From contig NZ_FNEB01000003.1 of assembly GCF_900100005.1 (NCBI RefSeq), positions 62,001-126,000 of the forward strand: 64,000 nt of DNA. The letters run 5' to 3'. Each line of letters opens with the position of its first letter. Position 1 is the first letter of the stretch. Both the position numbers and the translations under genes were made by a program. Below, in pieces: positions 30,294 through 39,855 of the stretch. Below the pieces are notes generated by a model. It was not told where the DNA came from, did not search any database, and saw only the letters and a list, made by a program, of their open reading frames with translations. Origin of the DNA: Lutimaribacter saemankumensis (lineage in GTDB: Bacteria > Pseudomonadota > Alphaproteobacteria > Rhodobacterales > Rhodobacteraceae).

Positions 30294-30611
30294 ATGAACA
30301 AGTTTAAGATTGGAACGCTCCTGGTTGCCGCGATGGCGTTGTCGGGATGTCTTGGCGAAGGCGGCTTTGGCAAGGTGAAGACCGACAAGACCCGCGACTA
30401 CGGGTTCCGCAGCCATCACCTGAGCACGATGACCGCCGGTATCTGGGTCGACCCGAACGGCTGCGATCACTGGATCATCGATGACGGCGTCGAAGGTTAC
30501 CTGTCGCAGCGGCTGGACAAATACGGCAAGCCCGTCTGCTCGGGCGCGGCACCGCCCAACACGGCCACCGGGCCCTACAAGGCCGGCCAGACGATCGAAG
30601 ATCCGCTCTGA
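30294..30611 (+). CDS. Lipoprotein sharing the motif of the upstream OmpA-like protein
   Basis: A 105-aa lipoprotein: signal with lipobox LSGC (Cys19), then residues 50-82 IWVDPNGCDHWIIDDGVEGY...PVC. This is the same motif, at the same offset, as in the OmpA-family protein. The rest is short and lacks a recognisable domain. Two conserved cysteines in the motif could form a disulfide. The operon ends in a strong terminator. Confidence 0.8.
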   Translation: MNKFKIGTLLVAAMALSGCLGEGGFGKVKTDKTRDYGFRSHHLSTMTAGIWVDPNGCDHWIIDDGVEGYLSQRLDKYGKPVCSGAAPPNTATGPYKAGQTIEDPL

Positions 30612-30637
30612 TCGCCGTGGGCCGCATTGCTCAAAGA

Positions 30638-30670
30638 AACGCCGCAGGTTGCCAGGCCTGCGGCGTTTTT
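30638..30670 (+). terminator. Rho-independent terminator after the OmpA-lipoprotein pair
   Basis: A perfect 11-bp stem (AACGCCGCAGG / CCTGCGGCGTT), 8-nt loop, running into a T-tract (GTTTTT). Confidence 0.88.
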
Positions 30671-30702
30671 CGTGTCAGGCAGATGACATTTCCGACCATC
30701 CG

Positions 30703-30732
30703 CTTGCACCTGCCCACCCAAATTGGCACCAT
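30703..30732 (+). promoter_or_regulatory. Possible heat-shock-type promoter of phoH
   Basis: CTTGCA (30703-30708) and CACCAT (30727-30732) with an 18-bp spacer resemble a sigma-32 pattern (CTTGAA/CCCCAT). The leader to the TTG start would be about 22 nt. Weak by sequence alone. Confidence 0.3.
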
Positions 30733-30760
30733 GAAACCGAACACAGACAAGGAGAGCTGA

Positions 30761-31774
30761 TTGGCTACCAGCGTTCTGCCCCCGGCGACCGATCTGACCG
30801 CGCTTAGCGAGCGCCTGATAGATTTCCCCGACAACCGTCTTCTGATCGATCTTTGCGGGGAATATGACCGCAACCTTGCAGAGATAGAATCCAAGCTGGG
30901 TGTGCAAATCCTGCGCCGGGGAAACGAGCTGGCGGTGATCGGCGAAGAAGACGCCACAGCCGAAGCGGTCGAAGTTCTCAATGCGCTTTACACCAGGCTC
31001 GAAGCCGGGCGCGAGGTCGGACGCGCCGATATCGACCGCGAGATTCGCATGGGCGCCTCGGATGCGGACACCGGCAGCCGCGATGGCGACCAGCTTGAAA
31101 TGTTCAAGGGCGGCGCGGTCGAGATCAAGACGCGCAAGAAACTGGTAGAGCCGCGCACCGACGCCCAGAAGGCCTATGTGAAGAACCTGTTCCAGTCCGA
31201 ACTGTGTTTCGGCATCGGGCCGGCGGGGACGGGCAAGACCTACCTCGCCGTCGCGGTGGGCGTGAACATGTTCATCAATGGCGTGGTGGATCGCATCATC
31301 CTCAGCCGGCCGGCGGTCGAGGCGGGCGAAAAGCTCGGCTATCTTCCTGGCGACATGAAGGACAAGGTCGATCCCTACATGCAGCCGCTTTACGACGCGC
31401 TGAACGATTTCCTGCCGGGCAAGCAGGTCGCCAAGCTGATCGAGGAAAAGCGCATCGAGATCGCACCGCTTGCCTTCATGCGGGGGCGCACGCTGTCGAA
31501 TGCCTTCGTGGTCCTGGACGAGGCGCAGAACGCAACCTCGATGCAGATGAAGATGTTCCTGACACGCCTGGGCGAAGGTTCGCGCATGGTGATCACCGGC
31601 GACCGCAGCCAGATCGACCTGCCGCGCGGTGTGTCGTCGGGCCTGCATGACGCCGAAAGGCTGCTGAAAAGCATCGACAAGATCAGCTTCAACTACTTCA
31701 CGGCCAAGGACGTGGTGCGCCACCCGCTGGTGGCCGCGATCATCGAGGCATATGACGCAGACGGCACTGTCTGA
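30761..31774 (+). CDS. ybeZ: PhoH-like ATPase (YbeZ)
   Basis: A 337-aa P-loop NTPase. The N-terminal KH-like portion precedes the PhoH domain with Walker A GPAGTGKT, the substrate-facing ILSRPAVEAGEKLGYLPG segment, Walker B FVVLDEAQNAT, and sensor MVITGDRSQIDLP. The start is TTG, supported by AAGGAG about 7 nt upstream. In most proteobacteria ybeZ directly precedes ybeY; here two minus-strand genes intervene. Confidence 0.9.
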   Translation: MATSVLPPATDLTALSERLIDFPDNRLLIDLCGEYDRNLAEIESKLGVQILRRGNELAVIGEEDATAEAVEVLNALYTRLEAGREVGRADIDREIRMGASDADTGSRDGDQLEMFKGGAVEIKTRKKLVEPRTDAQKAYVKNLFQSELCFGIGPAGTGKTYLAVAVGVNMFINGVVDRIILSRPAVEAGEKLGYLPGDMKDKVDPYMQPLYDALNDFLPGKQVAKLIEEKRIEIAPLAFMRGRTLSNAFVVLDEAQNATSMQMKMFLTRLGEGSRMVITGDRSQIDLPRGVSSGLHDAERLLKSIDKISFNYFTAKDVVRHPLVAAIIEAYDADGTV

Positions 31775-31796
31775 TCTTCGATCGGCCTGAAAGCCC

Positions 31797-31815
31797 GGCG
31801 GGCCAACGGCCCGCC
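31797..31815. terminator. Hairpin between convergent genes
   Basis: GGCGGGCC-AAC-GGCCCGCC, a perfect 8-bp stem between ybeZ and the convergent oxygenase gene; no U-tract. Confidence 0.4.
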
Positions 31816-31826
31816 AGGAGCGGCGC

Positions 31827-32480
31827 CTAGTCCGCCCACATGCGCAACAGGTTGCTGCGCGATCTCGACAACAGGTTCAGTTGTGCCCTGTCGCCCGCCG
31901 CCTCGGCGGCATTGACCGCCTGCCAGAGGTCGAACAGGATCTCGCGCTGGCGCGGGTCGCGGATGCGGCTGGTGACCCACCCGACAACGACGATGCGCGC
32001 GCCGTCCGTGACCGGGGCAACGCGGTGCAGGCTGTCGGACGGGTAAAGCACCGCTTCGCCCTGATCCAGCTTGAACGCCCGGTCCTCGACCCGGTCGGCA
32101 ATCACCAGTTCACCCCCGGCATAGGTGTTCGGAGGTGTCAGGAACAAGGTAAAGGACAGATCTGCCCGCGCCCCGCCAATCAAGGCGTTGTCAACGTGAT
32201 CGCCATATTGTCCGCCGCCTTCGGTGCGCGACACGATCATGCGGGCAAACTGCTTGGGATAGGCCATCGCGGCGAAAACCGGATGCGCCAGCAATGCCTT
32301 TCGCACGGTTTCCAGGACGGCCCCGGTTTCCCCGCTGTCCGCGGCTTGCGCGTTGTCCTTGACCGCCGCGGCGATGCGGCCGGCGGTTTTCGACCCGTCT
32401 TCGAAGGGCAGGGCACAGGCCGCCTGGTAAAGCGCCTGTGCCTGCCCGGCGGGCAATATATCGCTGAGAACGATCGTCAT
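31827..32480 (-). CDS. PiuC-like Fe(II)/2-oxoglutarate dioxygenase
   Basis: A 217-aa cytoplasmic prolyl-4-hydroxylase-type oxygenase. Metal ligands are His95 and Asp97 (YGDHVDNA) and His152 (SLHRVAP); Arg162 fits the 2OG-binding position. A C-terminal helical tail (AEAAGDRAQLNLLSRSRSNLLRMWAD) is typical of PiuC/YbiX. Relatives are linked to iron-siderophore genes. It lies 4 bp from the upstream exported protein gene, in one operon. Confidence 0.85.
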   Translation of the reverse strand: MTIVLSDILPAGQAQALYQAACALPFEDGSKTAGRIAAAVKDNAQAADSGETGAVLETVRKALLAHPVFAAMAYPKQFARMIVSRTEGGGQYGDHVDNALIGGARADLSFTLFLTPPNTYAGGELVIADRVEDRAFKLDQGEAVLYPSDSLHRVAPVTDGARIVVVGWVTSRIRDPRQREILFDLWQAVNAAEAAGDRAQLNLLSRSRSNLLRMWAD

Positions 32481-32484
32481 GCCG

Positions 32485-33297
32485 TCACTTCAGCCGCAGG
32501 GCGATGATTTCGCTCCAGCCGGCGGCGACATTCAACTGACCGGCATCCGCGGCCCCCTTGTCGGCCGACAGAGCGGGATACAGCGCGGCGATTCCGTCGA
32601 GCTGTGCCAGTACGTCCCGGCCGGCCTGAGCCAATTCCGCCTGATCGCTGCCGGCCAAAGCCTCGGCGCGGGCGCGGGCGGTTTCGGCAAAACCCCAGCT
32701 GTCGCGATACTCGATCGGCACCTCGACCGTGCCATCGGCGGCAACGCCGCCTTCGTATTCGGCGGCGGCCAGGGCGATCAGCTCCTTGATCGACATCAGC
32801 CGTTCAGACCCGCTGGCACCGGCGGCGGCGGCCGATGTGGTCAACGCGCCCAGCACGGTGTCATAGGCCGCGCGAACGGTATCGTCGTCGGCATCTGCCA
32901 CGATCGCATCGGTCAGGGCGTTGGCCTGCGCCTCGAACCCGGGGGCGTCGTATTCCGCAAGTTCGGGTGCGATGTCGTCGTAAAAGGCGTGGTGCGACAT
33001 TTCCAGATGTTCGCGCGCAAGATCGCGCTGTCCCGACAGGTAAAGCGCAGCGGCGATCCGGTAGGTGCCTTCGAAATAGCCCAGCGAGGTCAGCAGCTCG
33101 GTCGGCCCGTCCTGCCGGGCCACTCCGGCTTCGCCTGCTTCACCGGCTTCGCCCGCCTCTCCGGCTTCGCTTGCGAACGCGGGTCCGGCCATCAGGCTGA
33201 TCGAAGCGACCGGCTGCACCGCCGCCAGCCCGGCCATCGTGACGGCAGCCCATTTTCGGGCGGACACCTTGCGCGCCTTGGGGGAATCATCAGTCAT
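32485..33297 (-). CDS. Exported protein of unknown function with an EAG tandem repeat
   Basis: A 270-aa protein with a signal peptide (SARKWAAVTMAGLAAVQPVASISLMAGPAFA), then five tandem EAG units (residues ~45-58) at the mature N-terminus, then a ~200-aa helical domain with MSHHAFYDDIAPELAEYD. No known family is recognised. Coupled to a PiuC-like oxygenase. The promoter region contains an AT-rich dyad TTAAT-TCCG-ATTAA (33311-33324). Iron-related function is only inferred from the neighbour. Confidence 0.75.
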   Translation of the reverse strand: MTDDSPKARKVSARKWAAVTMAGLAAVQPVASISLMAGPAFASEAGEAGEAGEAGEAGVARQDGPTELLTSLGYFEGTYRIAAALYLSGQRDLAREHLEMSHHAFYDDIAPELAEYDAPGFEAQANALTDAIVADADDDTVRAAYDTVLGALTTSAAAAGASGSERLMSIKELIALAAAEYEGGVAADGTVEVPIEYRDSWGFAETARARAEALAGSDQAELAQAGRDVLAQLDGIAALYPALSADKGAADAGQLNVAAGWSEIIALRLK

Positions 33298-33406
33298 TTC
33301 GCGCCTCCTTTTAATTCCGATTAATTTGGTTGGGTATTAGGGGTCCGCATCCCCGTCAAGCGATTTCTCGCTTTTCCGGGTCTGTGCGAAGCGGTAAGGC
33401 AAGCAC

Positions 33407-33907
33407 ATGCTTGTGGATACGATCATCGAAGACGACCGCTGGACCGCTCTTGCGCTGCAAGGGTTGGCCGACCGCGCCGCGCAGGCTGCGCTGGTGCATC
33501 TGGGGCTTGCCCCGGACCGGTTCGAGATTGCGCTGCTGGCCTGTGACGATGCGCGTATCGCATCCCTGAACGCGGATTTTCGCGGAAAACCGCAGCCGAC
33601 CAATGTCTTGAGCTGGCCTGCCGAAGAGCGCGCTGCCGACGACGACGGTGGGGAACCGGACGTGCCCGAAGCGCCGGATGCCGGACCGCCGGAAGAGTTG
33701 GGCGATATCGCGATCGCCTATGAAACCTGCGCGCGCGAAGCCGCCGATGCCGGGAAACCCATGGCCGATCATGTGACGCATCTGATCGTTCATGCGACGT
33801 TGCATTTGCTGGGATATGACCACATTCGTGACCGTGACGCCACTTTGATGGAACGAACCGAGGTCGAGATACTTGGCAAACTGGGTATCGGTGACCCATA
33901 TTCATGA
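33407..33907 (+). CDS. ybeY: Endoribonuclease YbeY
   Basis: A 166-aa zinc endoribonuclease for 16S rRNA 3'-end maturation and ribosome quality control. The signature HATLHLLGYDH (three His ligands, residues ~128-138) is intact, with Arg in FRGKPQPTNVLSW. An acidic insert (EERAADDDGGEPDVPEAPDAG) separates the halves. It begins the ybeY-corC-lnt run. Confidence 0.92.
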   Translation: MLVDTIIEDDRWTALALQGLADRAAQAALVHLGLAPDRFEIALLACDDARIASLNADFRGKPQPTNVLSWPAEERAADDDGGEPDVPEAPDAGPPEELGDIAIAYETCAREAADAGKPMADHVTHLIVHATLHLLGYDHIRDRDATLMERTEVEILGKLGIGDPYS

Positions 33908-33943
33908 TCGAAGGGCCTGTGGCCCGCTTTTTGGAAAGGACAG

Positions 33944-34843
33944 ATGGGCGACAGTACCGACGGGTCTTCTATCGCAGCGCAAAGCGCGCGGGGCGAACAG
34001 ACCGAAACGCATGATCCCTCGCAGGACGCGGGGGGTGGTTTTTTCAAACGTATCATCGGGGCGCTCAGCCCCGCGGATGACAGCGACGACTCGTCCGAGG
34101 CGGGTGTCGCGAGGCTCGAGGCATTGCCGGGCCTTACCAACCTGCGTCAAATGCGGGTCGAAGACGTGGCCGTTCCCAAGGCCGATATCGTCGCGGTCCC
34201 ATGCACCATCAGCAAGGATGAACTGGTCGAGCAATTCCGCGAAACCGGGCTGACCCGGCTTCCGGTCTTCGAAGGCACGCTGGACAACCCGCAGGGCATG
34301 GTCCACCTCAAGGATTTCGCGCTGCGCCACGGCTTCAACGGCAAGGGCGGAACCTTTTCTCTCAAGGGAATGCTGCGGCCGCTGCTGTATGTGCCCCCGT
34401 CGATGAGCATCGGCGTCCTGCTTCAGAAAATGCAGACCGAACGCAAGCACATGGCGCTGGTGATCGACGAGTATGGCGGCGTGGACGGGCTCGTCACGAT
34501 CGAAGACCTGATCGAACAGGTGATCGGCGAGATCGAGGACGAACACGATATCGAGGACGACAAGTTCTGGACCGTCGAAAAGCCGGGGCAGTATCTCGCC
34601 CTTGCCAAGACCCCGCTGGAAGAGTTCGAAGCCGAGATCGGCCAGTCCCTTACCGATACCGAGGATGTGGACGAGGAAGAGATCGACACCTTGGGCGGGC
34701 TGGTCTTCATGCTTTCGGGGCGGGTGCCGGTGCGGGGCGAGGTGGTCAAGCACCCGGTCGGACCCGAATTCGAGGTGGTCGAGGCCGACCCGCGCCGCAT
34801 CAAGCGGCTGCGTGTGCGCCTGAACGGCGGCGCAGACGGCTGA
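33944..34843 (+). CDS. corC: CorC/HlyC-family CBS-domain protein
   Basis: A 299-aa soluble protein with tandem CBS domains (residues ~70-185; VEDVAVPKADIVAVP, GVLLQKMQTERKHMALVIDEYGGVDGLVTIEDLIEQVIGEIEDE) and a C-terminal CorC_HlyC domain ending RRIKRLRVRLNG. No membrane domain. Homologues are implicated in Mg/Co efflux and membrane homeostasis. Located 36 bp after ybeY and 1 bp before lnt: the conserved ybeY-corC-lnt order. Confidence 0.9.
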   Translation: MGDSTDGSSIAAQSARGEQTETHDPSQDAGGGFFKRIIGALSPADDSDDSSEAGVARLEALPGLTNLRQMRVEDVAVPKADIVAVPCTISKDELVEQFRETGLTRLPVFEGTLDNPQGMVHLKDFALRHGFNGKGGTFSLKGMLRPLLYVPPSMSIGVLLQKMQTERKHMALVIDEYGGVDGLVTIEDLIEQVIGEIEDEHDIEDDKFWTVEKPGQYLALAKTPLEEFEAEIGQSLTDTEDVDEEEIDTLGGLVFMLSGRVPVRGEVVKHPVGPEFEVVEADPRRIKRLRVRLNGGADG

Positions 34844-34844
34844 G

Positions 34845-36383
34845 ATGCAGGACATCCCCCCCGGTTTGATCGAGCGGCTGGAAAGCCGGGGCCGGGGGCA
34901 ATCCACACGCCGTATGATGCTGTTTGCCGCACTTGGCGGCATGGTCGCGGCTTCGGGGCAGGCGCCGCTGAACCTGTGGCCGCTCGCGCTCGTCGGGTTT
35001 GGGGTGCTGTTTGCGCTGTTCCGCATGACATCGGGATGGCGGCGCGCGGCCTGGATCGGCTGGGCCGCGGGAGCGGGGTATTTCCTGCCCGCACTCAGCT
35101 GGATTGTCGAACCCTTCCTTGTCGACATTGCCCGCCACGGTTGGATGGCGCCGTTTGCCATCCTGTTCATGGCCGGCGGGCTGGCCCTGTTCTGGGCGTT
35201 GGCCTTTGGCGTTGCGCGCGCCCTGGGGGGGCGGGCGCTGGCCTGGATCGTCGCGCTGGCGGGGGCCGAGCTGCTGCGGTCATACATTTTCACCGGATTT
35301 CCCTGGGCGCTTGTCGGGCATGTTCTGATCGCATCGCCCTTTTTGCAGGTTGCTGCATTTGCCGGCCCGGCAGGTTTGTCGCTGCTTGCCCTCGCGATGG
35401 CGGTCAGCCTATGGCGGATTTTCACGCCCGACCGATGGAAAACCCTGCCTGTGATCGCGCTTTTCGCCGCGGTTTTTGCCTGGGGACAGCACGAAACCGG
35501 CCGCCCGCTGCCTGCTGGCGACACCCCACTGGTGCGCCTGGTGCAGCCGAATGCGCCGCAGCACGAGAAATGGGATCCGCGAAAGGCCCCGGTGTTCTTC
35601 AACCGGCAGCTTTCCTTCACCGCCGCCCCAAACGGCGCGCGACCGGACCTGATCGTCTGGCCGGAAACGGCGGTGCCTGTCTGGTTGAACCAGGCCGAAG
35701 ACGCATTGGCGGCGGTGGCGGATGCGGCAGGGGGCGTGTCCGTTGTGCTGGGCATCCAGCGCTATGACGACATGCGCATCTTCAACAGCGCGGTGCGTAT
35801 CGATGCGGACGGGCAGGTGGGCGCGCTTTACGACAAGCATCACCTTGTGCCGTTCGGGGAATACATGCCGTTGGGCGACGTGCTTGCGCAATGGGGCATT
35901 CACGGGCTCGCTTCGTCCGAGGGGCGCGGATATTCTCCGGGGCCGGGCGCGCGCCTGATGGACCTGCCCGGGATCGGGCATGCGCTGCCGCTGATCTGCT
36001 ACGAGGCGGTGTTCCCGCAAGACGTGGCCGCCGCCCCCGCGCGCCCGCGCCTGCTTTTGCAGATCACCAACGACGCCTGGTTCGGCCGGGTCTCGGGGCC
36101 GTATCAGCACCTTGCGCAGGCGCGGCTGCGCGCGGTCGAGCAGGGCCTGCCGATGGTGCGCGTTGCCAATACCGGGGTGTCAGCCATGATCGGTCCCCGA
36201 GGGGTCGTGACCGCGCAGGTGCCGCTGGGACAGGCCGGCTTTGTCGATGCCGCTTTGCCCGTGGCGTTGCCGCCAACGCCTTATGCCCGTACCGGCGATG
36301 CGCCGCTGGCCGTCCTGATTGTCGTTGTGCTGGCGGGGCTTGGCCTGTCCGCCGCCATGTCGCGGAGAACAAAACTGCATTGA
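34845..36383 (+). CDS. lnt: Apolipoprotein N-acyltransferase
   Basis: A 512-aa inner-membrane enzyme that N-acylates lipoproteins. About six N-terminal membrane segments precede a nitrilase domain in which the triad is visible: Glu274 (VWPETAVP), Lys331 (YDKHHLVPFGEYMP) and Cys385 (LICYEAVFP). A final TM segment ends the protein. Begins 1 bp after corC. The SAM/SAH riboswitch of metK follows within 40 bp. Confidence 0.93.
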   Translation: MQDIPPGLIERLESRGRGQSTRRMMLFAALGGMVAASGQAPLNLWPLALVGFGVLFALFRMTSGWRRAAWIGWAAGAGYFLPALSWIVEPFLVDIARHGWMAPFAILFMAGGLALFWALAFGVARALGGRALAWIVALAGAELLRSYIFTGFPWALVGHVLIASPFLQVAAFAGPAGLSLLALAMAVSLWRIFTPDRWKTLPVIALFAAVFAWGQHETGRPLPAGDTPLVRLVQPNAPQHEKWDPRKAPVFFNRQLSFTAAPNGARPDLIVWPETAVPVWLNQAEDALAAVADAAGGVSVVLGIQRYDDMRIFNSAVRIDADGQVGALYDKHHLVPFGEYMPLGDVLAQWGIHGLASSEGRGYSPGPGARLMDLPGIGHALPLICYEAVFPQDVAAAPARPRLLLQITNDAWFGRVSGPYQHLAQARLRAVEQGLPMVRVANTGVSAMIGPRGVVTAQVPLGQAGFVDAALPVALPPTPYARTGDAPLAVLIVVVLAGLGLSAAMSRRTKLH

Positions 36384-36418
36384 CGCCGCGCGTCCGTGCG
36401 CGTAACGAATGCTGACCC

Positions 36419-36465
36419 ACCGTCACAACGGCTTCCTGGCGTGGCGGGCTGACCCAATGGAGCAC
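36419..36465 (+). promoter_or_regulatory. SAM/SAH riboswitch (metK leader)
   Basis: The leader CGTCACAACGGCTTCCTGGC...AATGGAGCA matches the SAM/SAH riboswitch typical of Rhodobacterales metK genes. Stem P1 pairs CGTCAC (36421-36426) with GTGGCG (36441-36446); the pseudoknot pairs GCTTCC (36431-36436) with GGAGC (36459-36463). GGAG is also the Shine-Dalgarno of metK (ATG at 36471), so ligand binding should hide the ribosome site and repress translation. Confidence 0.88.
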
Positions 36466-36470
36466 TTTTC

Positions 36471-37652
<1,182 letters not shown>

Positions 37653-37679
37653 GCCGTTTCGATAGCGAAGAAAAACCAA

Positions 37680-37716
37680 AGCCGCGCGCCACCATACCCG
37701 GTGACGCGCGGTTTTT
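37680..37716 (+). terminator. Terminator after metK
   Basis: CCGCGCG (37682-37688) pairs with CGCGCGG (37705-37711), flanked by an A-rich left arm and GTTTTTC on the right: a rho-independent terminator. Confidence 0.75.
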
Positions 37717-37772
37717 CTTGTCCGCCGCGCGGTCAGGCCCGACACTGCCCGTGCACGCACAGGAGCCACGCG

Positions 37773-38402
37773 ATGATTTTCTACGACTGCCCGACAGCCC
37801 CCAGCCCGCGCCGCGCGCGCATGTTCATCGCCGAAAAGGGGCTGGATATCGAAACCCGCAACATCTCGATCGCCGATGGCGAACAGATGTCGCCCGCCTT
37901 TCTCAAGGTGAATCCGCGCGCCACCGTTCCGGTCCTGATCACCGACAAGGGCACGGTCCTGTCCGAAAACGTGGCCATCGCCACCTATATCGAAGCAATG
38001 CACCCGGAACCGCCATTGCTTGGGCGCACGGCCGATGAAAAGGGGCTTGTCGCGATGTGGAACGCGATTGCCGAGGCGCAGGGCGGCATGGCCGTGGCCG
38101 AGGCGTTCCGCAACGCCCATCCCGCGATGAAGGGCCGCGCGCTGCCCGGGCCGTTGGATCTGCCGCAGATCCCGGAACTGGCCGAACGCGGACGCAAACG
38201 CGTGGCCGCGTTCTTCGATCTGCTTGATGCGCGGCTGTCCGAAACCCCGTGGCTGGCCGGTGAGGCGTTCAGTATGGCCGATATCACCGCATTCGTTTTC
38301 ACCGATTTCGCCCGCGTTGTGAAAATGCGCCCGGCCGAAGATCACGCTGCCACGCAGGACTGGCTGGAGCGCATGCGCGCCCGCCCCAGCGCCGCGCTTT
38401 GA
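37773..38402 (+). CDS. Glutathione S-transferase family protein
   Basis: A 209-aa GST: N-terminal FYDCPTAPSPRRARMFIAEK, VNPRATVPVLITDKGTVLSE (cis-Pro) and ENVAIATYIE; C-terminal helical domain with FSMADITAFVFTDFAR (Asp in the conserved N-capping box). Start at 37773 has AGGAG upstream. Substrate unknown; unrelated by neighbourhood to metK. Confidence 0.85.
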   Translation: MIFYDCPTAPSPRRARMFIAEKGLDIETRNISIADGEQMSPAFLKVNPRATVPVLITDKGTVLSENVAIATYIEAMHPEPPLLGRTADEKGLVAMWNAIAEAQGGMAVAEAFRNAHPAMKGRALPGPLDLPQIPELAERGRKRVAAFFDLLDARLSETPWLAGEAFSMADITAFVFTDFARVVKMRPAEDHAATQDWLERMRARPSAAL

Positions 38403-38451
38403 TCCATCCGCCCGCTTGATCCCGGCCCGAACGGGCGCTAGGAGGCGGGCC

Positions 38452-39165
38452 ATGGACAAGCAAAAACACCAATCCGGCGCGCCCTGGCGCAATTTCTATG
38501 GCCGCCTCAAGGGCAAGAGTCTGCGCCCCAGCCAGGAGGCGTATCTGGACGAAGACCTCGGCAAGCTGTCGCCGGGTCCGGTGGATTGGGACGTGAACCC
38601 CGACCGCACGCCGCTGGACCTGTCCGGCCTTTTCGGGGATCGCCCCGTCTGGCTGGAAATCGGTTTCGGCGGGGGCGAACATATGGTGCACCAGGCCAGT
38701 CTGAACCCGCAGGCCGGCATCATCGGGTGCGAACCCTATATCAACGGCGTCGCGATGCTGCTTGGCAAGATCCGGCAGGCGGGCGTCGAAAACCTGCGCG
38801 TCCATCCCGGCGACGTGCGCGACATGTTCGATGTTCTGCCCGATGCCAGTATCGACCGGGCATTCCTGCTCTATCCCGATCCGTGGCCGAAAAAGCGCCA
38901 TCACCGCCGCCGTTTCGTGACGCCTGAGCATCTGGAGCCGCTGGCCCGTGTGCTGAAACCCGGTGCGATCTTCCGGGTGGCGACCGACATTCCCGACTAT
39001 GTGCGCCAGACGCTCGAACAGGTGCCGCGCCACGGTTTCGAATGGCTTGCCGAACGCCCCGCCGACTGGCGCGAGCCGTGGGACGACTGGATTTCAACCC
39101 GGTATGAACAAAAGGCCCTGCGCGAGGGCCGTACGCCGCATTACCTGACCTTCCGCAAGCTGTGA
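38452..39165 (+). CDS. trmB: tRNA (guanine-N7-)-methyltransferase
   Basis: A 237-aa SAM-dependent enzyme methylating G46 of tRNA. Key segments are WLEIGFGGGEH (SAM motif I), FLLYPDPWPKKRHHRRRFV (the TrmB hallmark PDPWPK) and FRVATDIPDYV. GGAGG precedes the ATG at 38452. The metK-trmB proximity is a common alphaproteobacterial arrangement. Confidence 0.93.
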   Translation: MDKQKHQSGAPWRNFYGRLKGKSLRPSQEAYLDEDLGKLSPGPVDWDVNPDRTPLDLSGLFGDRPVWLEIGFGGGEHMVHQASLNPQAGIIGCEPYINGVAMLLGKIRQAGVENLRVHPGDVRDMFDVLPDASIDRAFLLYPDPWPKKRHHRRRFVTPEHLEPLARVLKPGAIFRVATDIPDYVRQTLEQVPRHGFEWLAERPADWREPWDDWISTRYEQKALREGRTPHYLTFRKL

Positions 39166-39175
39166 TCGGCGCCGT

Positions 39176-39727
39176 TCAGCGGAACGCCGGCCCATGCGCC
39201 CAGATCGTCAGCGAATGGCGCGCGCCCTGCGTGACGGGTGTGACCCGGTGCAGCAGGTAGCTGGCAAAAAGCGTTGCTGTGCCCTGCGCGCGCGGGGCCT
39301 GCATGACATGGGCCGACGGCATCAGTTCCAGCACGCCGCCATCGTAATCCTGCGGGTCGGATAGCTGCGCCACGAAGGTCAGCTTGCGCTTGCGCGCCAG
39401 CGGGGCGTCGCCGATATCGGCATGCCAGTCGAAATGACCCTCGCGTTCGGCGCCATAGCGCGCGACCTGCGGGCTTTCCGCGAACTCCGTCAGTTCGAAC
39501 CCGAAGGCATCGCGATTGGCGCTGCGCACCACGTCGATGATGCGGTCCATCACCCAGTCCGTGCCGGGCACATCGTCAAGCCAGACAAGATCGGCACGGC
39601 GCAGGTTGTGATCACGGGTCTGCCCCACAAGCCCTGCGTCGCGGCTGGTCCGGGTCGAGGCCAGTTCGACGATGGCATTGCTTTCGGCAGGCGAAAACGC
39701 GCCTTCGACATGGTGGACGTGGATCAC
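39176..39727 (-). CDS. 2OG-Fe(II) oxygenase, prolyl-4-hydroxylase-like
   Basis: A 183-aa oxygenase with His102 and Asp104 (WHADIGD), His160 (LLHRVTPVT) and Arg170 (QGARHSL). It resembles the PiuC-like protein 7 kb upstream, including HRVxPVTxGAR, but lacks its C-terminal tail. The end lies 10 bp from the convergent trmB stop. Substrate unknown. Confidence 0.83.
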   Translation of the reverse strand: MIHVHHVEGAFSPAESNAIVELASTRTSRDAGLVGQTRDHNLRRADLVWLDDVPGTDWVMDRIIDVVRSANRDAFGFELTEFAESPQVARYGAEREGHFDWHADIGDAPLARKRKLTFVAQLSDPQDYDGGVLELMPSAHVMQAPRAQGTATLFASYLLHRVTPVTQGARHSLTIWAHGPAFR

Positions 39728-39855
39728 CTGATTTGTCTTTCCTTGTTGCGGGATGGCGACGCCTAGCCCGGCAAGGCAGGCGCCGCTTGCCCGTTTTCGC
39801 CCTGCAGGTCGCTTTTGGCCTTTTCCCGCAGCGCGCGGTGCCCCATATCGCGGGC

